This document shows, piece by piece, positions 1-8,940 of a DNA stretch of 64,000 nt; the stretch's first letter is position 1, and every line of letters starts with the position of its first letter. Position numbers and translations under genes: made by a program. The notes beneath the pieces are model-generated. The model did no database searches and was not told the DNA's origin. It worked only from the letters and a program-made list of their open reading frames with translations. This DNA is from CAVVUC01 sp963751395 (GTDB lineage Bacteria > Verrucomicrobiota > Verrucomicrobiia > Chthoniobacterales > Chthoniobacteraceae): NCBI GenBank assembly GCA_963751395.1, contig CAVVUC010000001.1, positions 124,001-188,000 of the forward strand, given 5' to 3'.

Positions 1-368
1 GAGCCGTGCTCGATCGGCCAACAGCTCGCCGGCACGCCCGGGCTGGCGTCCCGCCGGTGCCGAATCGCCTGATTTTTTGAAAACCTTCCATAAATTTCTT
101 GACGAGAAGCTGGCCCGGAGTTTCTTGACGTGGGTTCCCCGTCGGGGGCCGCGCGTCTCCTCCGTTTCAGAAGGGCGCTGCGGCGATCCCCGCCGCCAAT
201 TCCACCCTCACCGCAGAATCCTCCCAGGCCACCTTTGAAAATCACCCGCATGCCCCACCTGGGCCTCCACTCCTTCCGGCACTTTCCAGCGCTTCGCACC
301 CGCCGGGATCGAAATGCCCGCGCGGCCATTTCCCGGGCTGCGGAAGCCGCACCCGGAAACCGCGCGCC
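1..368. other. no gene recognised
   Basis: I see no convincing gene in this leading stretch. A short open frame that runs into the next gene is proline- and arginine-rich and looks like chance in GC-rich DNA. TTGAC-like hexamers occur near 100 and 125, but no matching -10 box is clear. Confidence 0.4.
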
Positions 369-1958
369 ATGAGTGACCCCACCGACCCCACTGCGCCGCT
401 GAATGTGACCGCGTGGCTCGAAGGTATCGGGCTCGGTGAATACGCCGCAGCCTTCGAGAAGAATCACGTCACCCTCGCGTTGCTGCTGGAAATGACCGCC
501 GACGATTTGAAGGAGTGCGGCGTCACGTCGTACGGGCATCGCAAGACGCTGCTCGAGGAAATAGCCAAGCTCGCGGCGCAGTCGTCCGGCACAGCACCGC
601 CCGCGCCGGCACCCCTTGCACGGGATGACGAAGAGAAAGCGTCCGCGCCCCCGGCCCCGCCGGTGCCGCCGCCACCGCCGGCCCCACCGCCGCCACCGCC
701 GGCAGACCGGGCCGGGCCGTCTCCGATCAGCGAGCCGCCCGGCACGCCGCCGGCAGTGCCGGTGATCCCGGTGCCCGCGGTGCCGCGCCGCGGCTTTTGG
801 GCCGGCCTGCTCGCGAGCAAATTTCTCTTCATCAGCATCGTCGCGCATCTGATCTTCGGCGTCGGCGCGACGTACTTCATCGTCCAGCGCGTGCAGGCGA
901 AACGGAAGCTCACCTTCAGAGGCGGCCCGCCCTCGCCCAACCCGAGCAAGCGCGCCCTCGAACACAAAGTCTCGATGGCGAAAAAGAAAACCGGCGGCGC
1001 GCCCCCGCAGGCGAAGCGCATCGTCAGCGCGGGAATCTCCAAGGTTTCCCTCCCCGAAATGCCGACGATGCCCACGGCCTCCAGTGTCGTGCCGGGCACG
1101 ATGGCCGGCATGGGCGGCGCGGGCTTCGGCCCCGGCATGGGCTTTGGCAGCGGCTCCGGGGGCGGGATGGGTGGTGGTGGCGGCGGCGGTGGAATGAGCT
1201 TCTTCGGTTTCCGCGGCGCGGGCGCGGGGCTTGTCGGCACGTTTTACGATCTCAAACAGAAGCGCGACAGAACGTCATCGGGAGTGACTTCGGATTCCTA
1301 CATCGGGATCGTGCGGGGGTGGGTTGACGGCGGCTTACAGAAGGGCGCGCTCGACGATTATTTCAGGGCGCCAAACCAACTCTCGGCTTTGCAGTTTATG
1401 ATCCCCATTATGCCAGCCGACGAAGCACCGAAGGCATACGGTGTCGAAAAGGAAGTGAAGCCCGCCCAATGGGTGGCACACTATAAAGGCAAAGTATCTC
1501 CGCCAAAAAGCGGCACCTACTACTTCGTAGGCGCCGCGGATGACGTGCTGATCGTGCGCTTTAACGGGAAACTTGTGCTCGATGGGTCGTGGGTGCAGGC
1601 ATCCAATTTGGTGGCCGGGCAAATTTATAAAACCGAATATGGCAGCCATCCCAAAGGGGGCTTCATGAGGGGCGAAGCCATCCAGGTGAATGCCGACGAG
1701 TGGTATGATATTGATGTGGTCATCGGCGAACAACCGGGCGGCTTTTTTTGGGCGTGCCTCTGCATCGAGGAGGAGGGGGTGCGCTACAAAACCGACAGGG
1801 CCGGCATGCCTCTCTTTCCTCTGTTCCGGCTCTCTGCGGGCAAGCTGCCGTCAGCACGGAAATCCAGTCTGCCGCCTTCCGATCACAATGGCCCGATCTG
1901 GAAAGCGCAGAGCACCGCCAGCGGCGGCTCGCTGCTCGATACGCAGAAGAGCCAGTGA
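369..1958 (+). CDS. SAM-domain, single-pass membrane protein with PA14-like domain
   Basis: The 529-aa protein begins with a sterile-alpha-motif-like domain (about residues 10-68; WLEGIGLGEYAAAF, then a DLKECGV segment). A proline-rich linker (about 75-140), one membrane helix (about 143-172), a basic segment and a glycine-rich run (about 243-275) follow. The C-terminal 250 residues resemble a PA14-like carbohydrate-binding fold (GTYYFVGAADDVLIVRFNG). The topology suggests a cytoplasmic SAM domain and an extracytoplasmic binding domain. SAM domains normally mediate protein-protein contacts, so signalling or scaffold assembly at the envelope is plausible but unproven. The start is the first ATG before the SAM domain. 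A small secreted-protein remnant follows within 12 bases. Confidence 0.75.
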   Translation: MSDPTDPTAPLNVTAWLEGIGLGEYAAAFEKNHVTLALLLEMTADDLKECGVTSYGHRKTLLEEIAKLAAQSSGTAPPAPAPLARDDEEKASAPPAPPVPPPPPAPPPPPPADRAGPSPISEPPGTPPAVPVIPVPAVPRRGFWAGLLASKFLFISIVAHLIFGVGATYFIVQRVQAKRKLTFRGGPPSPNPSKRALEHKVSMAKKKTGGAPPQAKRIVSAGISKVSLPEMPTMPTASSVVPGTMAGMGGAGFGPGMGFGSGSGGGMGGGGGGGGMSFFGFRGAGAGLVGTFYDLKQKRDRTSSGVTSDSYIGIVRGWVDGGLQKGALDDYFRAPNQLSALQFMIPIMPADEAPKAYGVEKEVKPAQWVAHYKGKVSPPKSGTYYFVGAADDVLIVRFNGKLVLDGSWVQASNLVAGQIYKTEYGSHPKGGFMRGEAIQVNADEWYDIDVVIGEQPGGFFWACLCIEEEGVRYKTDRAGMPLFPLFRLSAGKLPSARKSSLPPSDHNGPIWKAQSTASGGSLLDTQKSQ

Positions 1959-1969
1959 GCAAACCGCCC

Positions 1970-2204
1970 ATGAAGAACTCCCTTCTCGCGCTCTGGTTCA
2001 GCCTCTTTCTCCCGCTGGCCGCCAGCGCTCTGCCGATCACGCGCGATTCCGCTCACCGGTACTTTCGCGGTGGAGTGGAATACGGCGGCAAACTTTGAGA
2101 GCTGGACGACGGCTTGGGTGACGGGCACGGCGGTCTCGGGCGGAGTCCTCAGCGGCACCGGCGGTGAAATCTACACGGTCGGCTCCCTGGACATCCTGGC
2201 GAGG
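1970..2204 (+). pseudogene. remnant of a PEP-CTERM/beta-strand-repeat protein
   Basis: An ATG at 1970 opens a good signal peptide (MKNSLLALWFSLFLPLAASA), but the frame closes after about 42 codons. A second frame (from about 2070) continues with EWNTAANF and then GEIYTVGSLDILA. That last segment (2166-2203) is nearly base-for-base the same as 6247-6284 near the 3' end of the intact 1219-aa protein. I read this as a relative of that gene with a frameshift, a very large internal deletion and loss of its C-terminal sorting signal. The following 400 bases are dispersed repeat DNA. Confidence 0.6.
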
Positions 2205-2375
2205 GTTGGTTCGCATTTTGTATCCATTACCCAGGGCAGGTTGCCAGTGCCCCCCGGCACTGCCCTCCGGGCTGCCTGCGGCAGGCTATGTCGCTCCGCT
2301 CCATTGTTCCTCGCGACCCTGGGCTGAGGGATGGAACGCCGTTGGCGTTCTCGCGGCATGACTGTGTAAATCGTA

Positions 2376-2645
2376 TGAGGAACGAACGGAACCACCGGGA
2401 ACCCGCAATGGCAGGGCATTCGCCCCGGCAGGGGCGGCGGAGCCGGCGAGGATCAGACGTTCCTCCGCACCCTTCGGGGCGGTTCGTTTTTTTGCGCCAA
2501 TCCGGTGGTTTCGCCTCGCTCCACCACCGAGGAGGCGGAGGGGAATCGTGGAGGTTGGTGGATGGGCGAGCAGGCTAATTCCCACTGTCCCTCCCGAACA
2601 AAACACTCGCTGTCTTCGTGAATCGCGGCGTTCGGGTTCAGGCAA
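2376..2645 (+). repeat. dispersed long repeat, copy A
   Basis: This stretch matches, in reverse complement, the repeat at 10535-10808. Shared blocks include GAGGAACGAACGGAACCACC, the CACCCTTCGGGGCGG block, and the end block TCGCGGCGTTCGGG (about 2625-2638). Open frames inside it encode arginine/proline-rich peptides that occur only because the repeat is open in that frame, so I do not call a protein. The rest of 2205-2375 is GC-rich non-coding DNA with no recognised gene. Confidence 0.75.
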
Positions 2646-2684
2646 TCATCCACTTCGGGCAGGCTCTTCATCAACGCGCTTCCC

Positions 2685-2724
2685 CGCCGGCCTCAACGTG
2701 GCCGGCTACAGGTGGCCGGCTACA
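2685..2724 (+). repeat. short REP-like palindrome family (GCCGGCCTCAACGTGGCCGGC type)
   Basis: GCCGGCCTCAACGTGGCCGGC is a near-perfect palindrome, followed by a second GGTGGCCGGCTACAG. The same family recurs at 21629-21719 and 37291-37330. It is intergenic, upstream of the PEP-CTERM protein gene. Confidence 0.7.
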
Positions 2725-2867
2725 GGTGCGACCCCCCATAAAATATGCACGAATTGTCACCTGAAATGCACGCAGTGTCGTTGCAAGGGGTCCTCGAAAT
2801 TCGTAATCTGCTCATCAAGTTTTAGAACTTACCCCATCATCATTGCCAAAAATAACTCCAGCATCCC

Positions 2868-5800
2868 ATGAAAACCAAATCCAATCCGTTCCTCCGCTTG
2901 ACGCTTGTTGCCACCACCGCCGCCCTGACCTGCGCGGCGTTTCTCGGATCCGCCGCTCTGTCACAGGCGGATGTCATCATCTCAGATAACTTCTCCTATG
3001 GCGATGGCGGCCTTAACGGGCAAAGCGGCGGCACGGGCTTCAGTAATGCGTGGTCCTCCTCTGTCAACGTCGGTGGTGGTGTCGTGGGCGGGAACGCTCC
3101 TTCATTTCGAGACTTTACTGGTAGCACTTTCGGTAATTCCGGAACACTCTGGGTGTCCTTCGACTGGGGATACGATTCTGCACCAACAGAAAACGCTTCG
3201 TATGGCGGACTCACGTTTTATGCGGCCGGAAGTGAAAGGTTCCTCATCGGCAACACCTGGCCAGTAACGGGCCATGATCAGTGGCGCATGAGTGGCTCTG
3301 GCTCGACGGGGGTATTGGATTATGGAATGAAAACCGGCGTTGCCAAAATCACTCTGGGCGCAGGTTCGACCAGCACCGTCGAGTTGTGGGTGGGGGCGAC
3401 CGGCTCCCCCGTCGATGTGAGCGGTGCTGCGCTGGCCACGGTGACAACCGCCAACCTCGAGGGCGTTGATGGAATTCGCATCATGGGTAATGATTTCGGT
3501 AATGTTAATTCAGCTTTTGATAACTTGATCATCGGAACCGCCTTGCTCGACGTCAATGCCACCCTCGGGGCCATTTGGACGAATACAGCCGGTGGCACAT
3601 GGAGCACGACGGGCACGGGCAACTGGTTCGGCGGCATTGTGGCCACCGGCAGCGGCAATACCGCCAATTTCAACACGCTGAACATTACAGCGGACACCAC
3701 GGTCGATCTGGATTCGGCGCGGACGATCGGCAACCTGGTCTTCGGCGACACGGACACTTCATCGGCCGCTGGCTGGACGCTGGCGAACAACGGGAATGCG
3801 GGCAATATTCTGACGTTGGCCGGCGCGACGCCGACCATCACGGTGAACGCGCTCGGCGGCACGAAGACGGTGACGATCAGCGCGGAAGTCGCCGGCACGG
3901 ATGGCTTGACCAAGGCGGGCGCCGGCACGCTCACCCTCACCGGCAGCAACACCTACAGCGGCGTCACGACACTCCAAAGCGGCGTGTTGAACGTGGCCAC
4001 CTTCTCCGACTACGACGTCGCGGGCGGCCTCGGCAATCGCGCCTCGGGCGCAGACGTTAGCGGAACTGTGGGCATCCTCTTCCGCGGCGGCACGCTGCAA
4101 TACACCGGCTCGACCGCGCAGAGCACCAACCGCGCGATCCGCATCAGCACCAACGGCGGAGCGACCATTGACGCCTCGGGCAGCATTCCCTCGGCGACGC
4201 TGAGCTTCACTGCGACTTCATCGCCAAACTTCTTCGAGAATCCCGGCAACCGCACGCTGACGCTGACCGGCAGTAACACGGGCGATAACACCTTTGCCAT
4301 GGCCATCGGCGAGGCGTTTGGCACGACGAGTGTCGTCAAAAGCGGCACGGGCAAGTGGGTGCTCACCGGCGCGAACACCTACTCCGGCGGGACAACGGTC
4401 GATGGCGGGCGTCTGGTGTTCCAGGATAGCACCGCCGGCGGACACAATTACGCCGCCAATACCGGCGCGACGCTGGAGTTCAACGTGACCACGGGCAACA
4501 AACAGCTCAATGGCGGCAGCATCACGGGCGGCGGCACTCTCGTGAAAAGCGGCACAGGCCAGCTCTGGCTCGGCGCAAACGGCAGCCCGCAGACCGTGGC
4601 CATGAGCAGCGGCGGCCTGATCGACGTGCAAGGCGGGCTCATGCGCAATGAATACGGCAGCAGCGGTTGGGGCGGCAACCTGGCGGACATGAACGTCGCC
4701 GGTGGCGCTTACCTCGACCTCTGGGACGGCGACATCACCGTGGACGCCCTCACCGGCAGCGGCACGGTCAACAAGGCGTGGTCAGGCACCCACACCCTCA
4801 CCGTCGGCGTGGACAACGGCAGCGGCACCTTCAGCGGCACGATCTCCAATCTCAGCGATGCAGGCGGCGGCTACTCGGGCGTGGGCGGCGGCACGCTCAA
4901 CCTCGTCAAATCCGGCACCGGCACCCAGACGCTCTCCGGCGCGAATAGCTACACCGGCACGACCACCATCAGTTCGGGAACGTTGCAGGTCAGAGGCCAG
5001 TCCTATTTCAACGTGGGGCGGACGACCACGGTGGCGTCGGGGGCTGTTTTCGAACTTTTGGATTCCAACAATACCTTTACCTCCCTGATGCCGGAATCCA
5101 CCGTTACGGGCACCGGCACGTTCAGGCTTTCGGGGAGTTCCACCATCAATCAGGACACCAATGGAACCAATGGGACCCGGCTAACCTTTGCCATGCAGGC
5201 AGGCGGGTTGATTGACCTGCAGGACACCTCAAGATTGACCAATGGTGGTTGGCAAGAACTGGAATGGACCAACAACAAGGCGTCCATGAACATTGCCAGC
5301 AATGCCACCCTTGACCTTTGGGACGGCCAGGATGTCTTTGTGGATGCCCTCACTGGAGCAGGCAGTGTGGTCGGAGGATCTTCCAACAAAAACTTGGTTG
5401 TCGGCGTCAACAATGGCTCCGGCACATTTTCCGGCTCGATTAACATCGCGGCATCCTTGATCAAGAGCGGCACCGGCACCCAGACGCTCACCGGCGCGAA
5501 TACCTCCGTCGCGACAACGGTCAGCAGCGGAACCTTGGTGATCAGCGGGCAATCCTACTTCGACGTAGGGCGGACGACCACGGTGGCGTCGGGAGCTGTT
5601 TTTGAACTGAATAATTCCAACAATACCTTTACCTCTCTGATGCCGGTATCCACCGTTACGGGCACCGGCACGTTCAGGCTTTCGGGGAGTTCCACCATCA
5701 ATCAGGACACCGGTGGAACCGTTGGAACCAGGCTAACCTTTGCCATGGATGCAGGCGGATTGATTGACCTGCAGGACACCTCAAGATTGACCAATGGGGG

Positions 5801-6527
5801 TTGGAAGGAAGTGAACTGGACCAACAACAAGGCGTCCATGAACATTGCCAGTGGTGCCACCCTTGACGTCTGGGACGGCCTGAACGTCATCATCGATGCA
5901 CTCACTGGCTCGGGCACGGTCGATAAAGGCCATCCTGAACCTACGCCCACCTTGCTGACAGTCGGTATCGCTGACGGCAGTGGAACCTTTAGCGGCACGA
6001 TTCAGAATACCTATGCTCCACTCGCCCTGGAGAAAACCGGCACCGGCACCCAGACGCTCTCCGGCTCCAACAGCTACACCGGCTTGACCACCGTGAACGC
6101 TGGCACGCTGAACCTGAACAACGCGATGGCGAGCGGAACCCTGAGCGTCCTAGCCAGCGCGGTGATGAACGTCAACTCGGTCGCGGCCACCGGCACCAGC
6201 ACGGCGGTCAGCGTCGGCGGCGTGGCGAACTTCAGCGGCACCAGCGGCGAAATCTACACGGTCGGCTCCCTGGACATCCTAGCCACCGGCACGGCGACGC
6301 TGACGGCGCACAGCGGGGGAGCGGGAAGCGTGAAGGTGCTCGACCTCTCGTCGCTGATTATCAACGGAACGACCGCGTTTGTCGGAGGAGCGGATAAAGG
6401 CGGGGACCTCTCCGGGTTTGGCGGCAGCCCCTACTCGCCGGCACCCGTGCCCGAGCCGGGAACGACCGGCCTGATTGGCCTTGGGATTTTTGCGATGACG
6501 GCCCTCCGCAGGCGTCCGTCAAAATGA
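2868..6527 (+). CDS. PEP-CTERM protein with autotransporter-associated beta-strand repeats
   Basis: This 1219-aa secreted protein has a signal peptide (residues 1 to about 35) and a long beta-strand-repeat body. The repeats read like PATR units: KAGAGTLTLTGSNTYSG, KSGTGKWVLTGANTYSG, KSGTGTQTLSGANSYTG and KTGTGTQTLSGSNSYTG. At the C-terminus is a PEP-CTERM sorting signal: PVPEPGTTG, a hydrophobic helix and RRRPSK. Exosortases recognise such signals, and one is encoded at 15.9 kb. Two units of about 115 residues (DNA about 4990-5360 and 5548-5915) are almost identical. The body is rich in Gly, Thr and Ser, typical of a surface adhesin or matrix protein. The ATG is followed directly by a basic signal-peptide N-region. 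Confidence 0.9.
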   Translation: MKTKSNPFLRLTLVATTAALTCAAFLGSAALSQADVIISDNFSYGDGGLNGQSGGTGFSNAWSSSVNVGGGVVGGNAPSFRDFTGSTFGNSGTLWVSFDWGYDSAPTENASYGGLTFYAAGSERFLIGNTWPVTGHDQWRMSGSGSTGVLDYGMKTGVAKITLGAGSTSTVELWVGATGSPVDVSGAALATVTTANLEGVDGIRIMGNDFGNVNSAFDNLIIGTALLDVNATLGAIWTNTAGGTWSTTGTGNWFGGIVATGSGNTANFNTLNITADTTVDLDSARTIGNLVFGDTDTSSAAGWTLANNGNAGNILTLAGATPTITVNALGGTKTVTISAEVAGTDGLTKAGAGTLTLTGSNTYSGVTTLQSGVLNVATFSDYDVAGGLGNRASGADVSGTVGILFRGGTLQYTGSTAQSTNRAIRISTNGGATIDASGSIPSATLSFTATSSPNFFENPGNRTLTLTGSNTGDNTFAMAIGEAFGTTSVVKSGTGKWVLTGANTYSGGTTVDGGRLVFQDSTAGGHNYAANTGATLEFNVTTGNKQLNGGSITGGGTLVKSGTGQLWLGANGSPQTVAMSSGGLIDVQGGLMRNEYGSSGWGGNLADMNVAGGAYLDLWDGDITVDALTGSGTVNKAWSGTHTLTVGVDNGSGTFSGTISNLSDAGGGYSGVGGGTLNLVKSGTGTQTLSGANSYTGTTTISSGTLQVRGQSYFNVGRTTTVASGAVFELLDSNNTFTSLMPESTVTGTGTFRLSGSSTINQDTNGTNGTRLTFAMQAGGLIDLQDTSRLTNGGWQELEWTNNKASMNIASNATLDLWDGQDVFVDALTGAGSVVGGSSNKNLVVGVNNGSGTFSGSINIAASLIKSGTGTQTLTGANTSVATTVSSGTLVISGQSYFDVGRTTTVASGAVFELNNSNNTFTSLMPVSTVTGTGTFRLSGSSTINQDTGGTVGTRLTFAMDAGGLIDLQDTSRLTNGGWKEVNWTNNKASMNIASGATLDVWDGLNVIIDALTGSGTVDKGHPEPTPTLLTVGIADGSGTFSGTIQNTYAPLALEKTGTGTQTLSGSNSYTGLTTVNAGTLNLNNAMASGTLSVLASAVMNVNSVAATGTSTAVSVGGVANFSGTSGEIYTVGSLDILATGTATLTAHSGGAGSVKVLDLSSLIINGTTAFVGGADKGGDLSGFGGSPYSPAPVPEPGTTGLIGLGIFAMTALRRRPSK
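4990..5915 (+). repeat. tandem duplication inside the PEP-CTERM gene
   Basis: Two units, about 4990-5360 and 5548-5915, encode near-identical segments that run from GQSYF(N/D)VGRTTTVASG to the DALTG motif. They differ by scattered substitutions (for example FELLDSNN versus FELNNSNN). Between them lies a short PATR unit. This looks like a recent duplication by unequal recombination. Confidence 0.8.
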
Positions 6528-6601
6528 ATCTGGCAACCCGGGCGTTAATGCCGGTTGTGGGCCGGCCTTGGGTAATACGACGGGTTGTCTGAAGCGGAAA
6601 A

Positions 6602-6635
6602 GCCGCCGTGGTATCTTGGCGGGTGCCACGGCGGC
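6602..6635 (+). terminator. stem-loop, possible terminator after the PEP-CTERM gene
   Basis: GCCGCCGTGG and CCACGGCGGC form a perfect 10-bp stem around a 14-base loop, 75 bases after the stop codon. No long U-tract follows, so factor-independent termination is uncertain. Confidence 0.45.
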
Positions 6636-6771
6636 AGCTTTCCAGAAGCAGAAGGCTGATTTTTCAAATGACCCTGCCCAACCTCCCTTTCGGCGGAAAA
6701 GTCTGTCGCATCGAGGCCGGCAAAGGCAGGGTGTTGGCGCACCCCGAATCTCCATCCAGCAATCCACGCCC

Positions 6772-8823
6772 ATGATCCGATCGAACTCCCGCATTTCTAA
6801 CAAACAACGCGTCGTCACCGTGAAACGCATCCAGCCGGTCATTTCATGGAAGGCCGCCGCAATGTGGCTGGTTCTGGCGGGAGTCGGAACCATGCACGCC
6901 GCCACGGATTCCGCCAATCCTTCCGTTGCTGCGGCGGAAGCGGCCCCGCCAGCGCTGCGATTTCACGGCCTGTTTGCCGACCACATGGTCATGCAGCGCG
7001 ATGCCAGCGTCCCGGTCTATGGCGAGGGCAGGCCGGGAGCCGGTGTTTCCGTGCGGCTCGGTGAGGTGGTGAGGGAAACCCGCGTCCAGCCGGGCGGCCG
7101 CTGGGAGGTGGATTTCCCGCCGTTCCCCGCCGGAGGAGGTCCGCAGCGAATCGAGGCCCGCGCTGATGGCATTTCCACATCGGTGGAGGATGTGCTTTTC
7201 GGCGATGTCTGGCTGGCCTCCGGGCAGTCGAACATGGAATGGAAAGTGGGCGGCGGCGTGCTGGACATGGAAAAGGAAATCGCCGCGGCGGACTTTCCCG
7301 GCGTCCGGTTTTTCGTCGTGCCGAAGCGGCTTTCGGATGTCCCGCTGGCCGGTCTTGCGGACGGGCAGTGGCAGGTTTGCTCGCCGCAATCCATCGGCCA
7401 GTGCTCCGCCGTGGCATGGTTTTTCGCACGGGAGATTTTCAAGGAAACCGGCATCCCCATCGGCATCGTCGTCAGCGCCGCCGGGGGGACTCCGGTGGAG
7501 GCATGGATGAGCCCGCAGGCGATGCAACGGTTCCCCAATCCGAAACAGGAAATGCTGGATCAGCTCAACGCTAAATACGGAAGCTGGACGAAACACATCG
7601 AAGAAAACGAGCGGAACATCCAGCGGCTGGTGCAACAGGTGGACACGTCCATGGACGCCGTGGCGGCCGGCGTCTTGAACCCCGGCTTTGATGACTCCGC
7701 CTGGACCAACGCCGGATTGTTTGCCGATCCTCCGCAACGGAACTGCCTCCGCTGGTGGCGGCAAAAACTCACGCTCACTGCGGAGCAGGCCGCCGCCCCG
7801 CTGGTCCTCTCGCTGGCGCGGCCCGATGCCGTGGCCCTGGTTCACGTGAATGGCCGCAAGGTCGCCGATGTCCGGGGCAGGGACTGCCGCGTTGAGCTGC
7901 CCGCGGGAACCTTCCAGGCTGGGGAAAATCTCATCGTTGTCCGGCTCGGCAACTACTGGGGCGTCCCGCGCTTTGCCGGCAAAGCGGAGGAAGCGTTTCT
8001 CGCCACGGCGGACGGTGCGTTCCGTCACTCTCTGGCGGCGGGATGGAAATTCTCGGATGCCATGGAGCCGCCGCTCACGAAATGGCTGCCGATGGCGGAC
8101 ATCCCATCCGCACTTTTCAACGGCATGATCCATCCCCTGCTGCGCTCGCCGATCAAGGGCGCGATCTGGTATCAGGGGGAGGCGAACACTGGCGATCCTT
8201 CCGGCTACGCGGTGAAATTTCCGCTGATGATCTCCGACTGGCGCGTGCATTTCCGCCAGGGGTATTTCCCCTTCCATTTCGTCCAATTGGCCAACTTCGG
8301 GGCACCGTCGGAGCTGCCCTCGCAGGACGGATGGCCGCTGCTGCGCGAGGCCCAGGCCGCGACCCTGCGGTTTCCGGACACCGGCATGGCGGTCGCCATC
8401 GACGTCGGCGAGGCGCTCGATATCCACCCGCAAAACAAACAGGCTGTCGGCCACCGCCTCGCCCTCCAGGCGCTCGCCGCAAGCTACGGGAAATCCCTCG
8501 AAGCCAGCGGGCCTGTCTATCGGAAGCAGGAAATCCGCGTGGGTGCGCTCGTGATCCATTTCGACCATTCCACGGGCCTGACCACCTCCGACGGCCAGCC
8601 GCCGAGAAGCTTCGCCATCGCCGGAGCGGACCGGCGCTTCCACCTTGCCCGCGCCGCGATCGAAGGAAACACGGTGGTGCTTTCCTCCGATGCCGTGCCC
8701 GCTCCGGTGGCCGCACGCTACGCCTTCGCCGACAGCCCGGTGGTGAACCTGGTCAATGCCGCCGGCCTGCCAGCCTGTCCCTTCCGCTCCGATGACTGGA
8801 GCGAACTCTCGAAAACACCCTGA
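6772..8823 (+). CDS. secreted SASA-type acetylesterase (sialate O-acetylesterase-like)
   Basis: This is a SGNH/GDSL-superfamily esterase of the sialate O-acetylesterase (SASA) family, about 683 aa from this start. The nucleophile block is LASGQSNMEW (Ser near residue 153). GAIWYQGEAN and a later DIHPQNK block holding the catalytic His are also visible. A galactose-binding-like beta insert (about 310-430) separates the two halves. Homologues remove acetyl groups from sialic acid or from plant polysaccharides such as xylan and pectin. The substrate here is unknown, but the neighbouring beta-glucosidase points to glycan degradation. The frame is open further upstream. ATG 6772 or GTG 6820 fits best, because both lead into a hydrophobic export signal (AAAMWLVLAGVGTMHA). 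Confidence 0.85.
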   Translation: MIRSNSRISNKQRVVTVKRIQPVISWKAAAMWLVLAGVGTMHAATDSANPSVAAAEAAPPALRFHGLFADHMVMQRDASVPVYGEGRPGAGVSVRLGEVVRETRVQPGGRWEVDFPPFPAGGGPQRIEARADGISTSVEDVLFGDVWLASGQSNMEWKVGGGVLDMEKEIAAADFPGVRFFVVPKRLSDVPLAGLADGQWQVCSPQSIGQCSAVAWFFAREIFKETGIPIGIVVSAAGGTPVEAWMSPQAMQRFPNPKQEMLDQLNAKYGSWTKHIEENERNIQRLVQQVDTSMDAVAAGVLNPGFDDSAWTNAGLFADPPQRNCLRWWRQKLTLTAEQAAAPLVLSLARPDAVALVHVNGRKVADVRGRDCRVELPAGTFQAGENLIVVRLGNYWGVPRFAGKAEEAFLATADGAFRHSLAAGWKFSDAMEPPLTKWLPMADIPSALFNGMIHPLLRSPIKGAIWYQGEANTGDPSGYAVKFPLMISDWRVHFRQGYFPFHFVQLANFGAPSELPSQDGWPLLREAQAATLRFPDTGMAVAIDVGEALDIHPQNKQAVGHRLALQALAASYGKSLEASGPVYRKQEIRVGALVIHFDHSTGLTTSDGQPPRSFAIAGADRRFHLARAAIEGNTVVLSSDAVPAPVAARYAFADSPVVNLVNAAGLPACPFRSDDWSELSKTP

Positions 8824-8940
8824 CATGATCCGGCCTGCCCCAAAGCCACTTTTCTTCTCTCCATCCCCGAATGCGCGGAATACGTCGTCCGGATCGTGAC
8901 CGCCACTGCATCCTCAACCACTCACTAACACACACAGCAG

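Noticed and set aside
95..135. TTGAC-like promoter before the SAM-domain gene
   Set aside because: No -10 hexamer at the right spacing; the two TTGACG words may be chance.
130..372. 80-codon frame before the SAM-domain gene
   Set aside because: Low-complexity Pro/Arg composition, no similarity, no ribosome-binding site.
2288..2578. Arg/Pro-rich 96-aa reading frame and its counterpart at 10550-10753
   Set aside because: Both lie wholly in the dispersed repeat; similarity between them reflects repeat DNA, not protein selection.
6844..8826. 660-codon minus-strand open frame opposite the acetylesterase gene
   Set aside because: The plus strand carries a clear catalytic enzyme with conserved motifs. 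The antisense frame has shadow composition and no domain.
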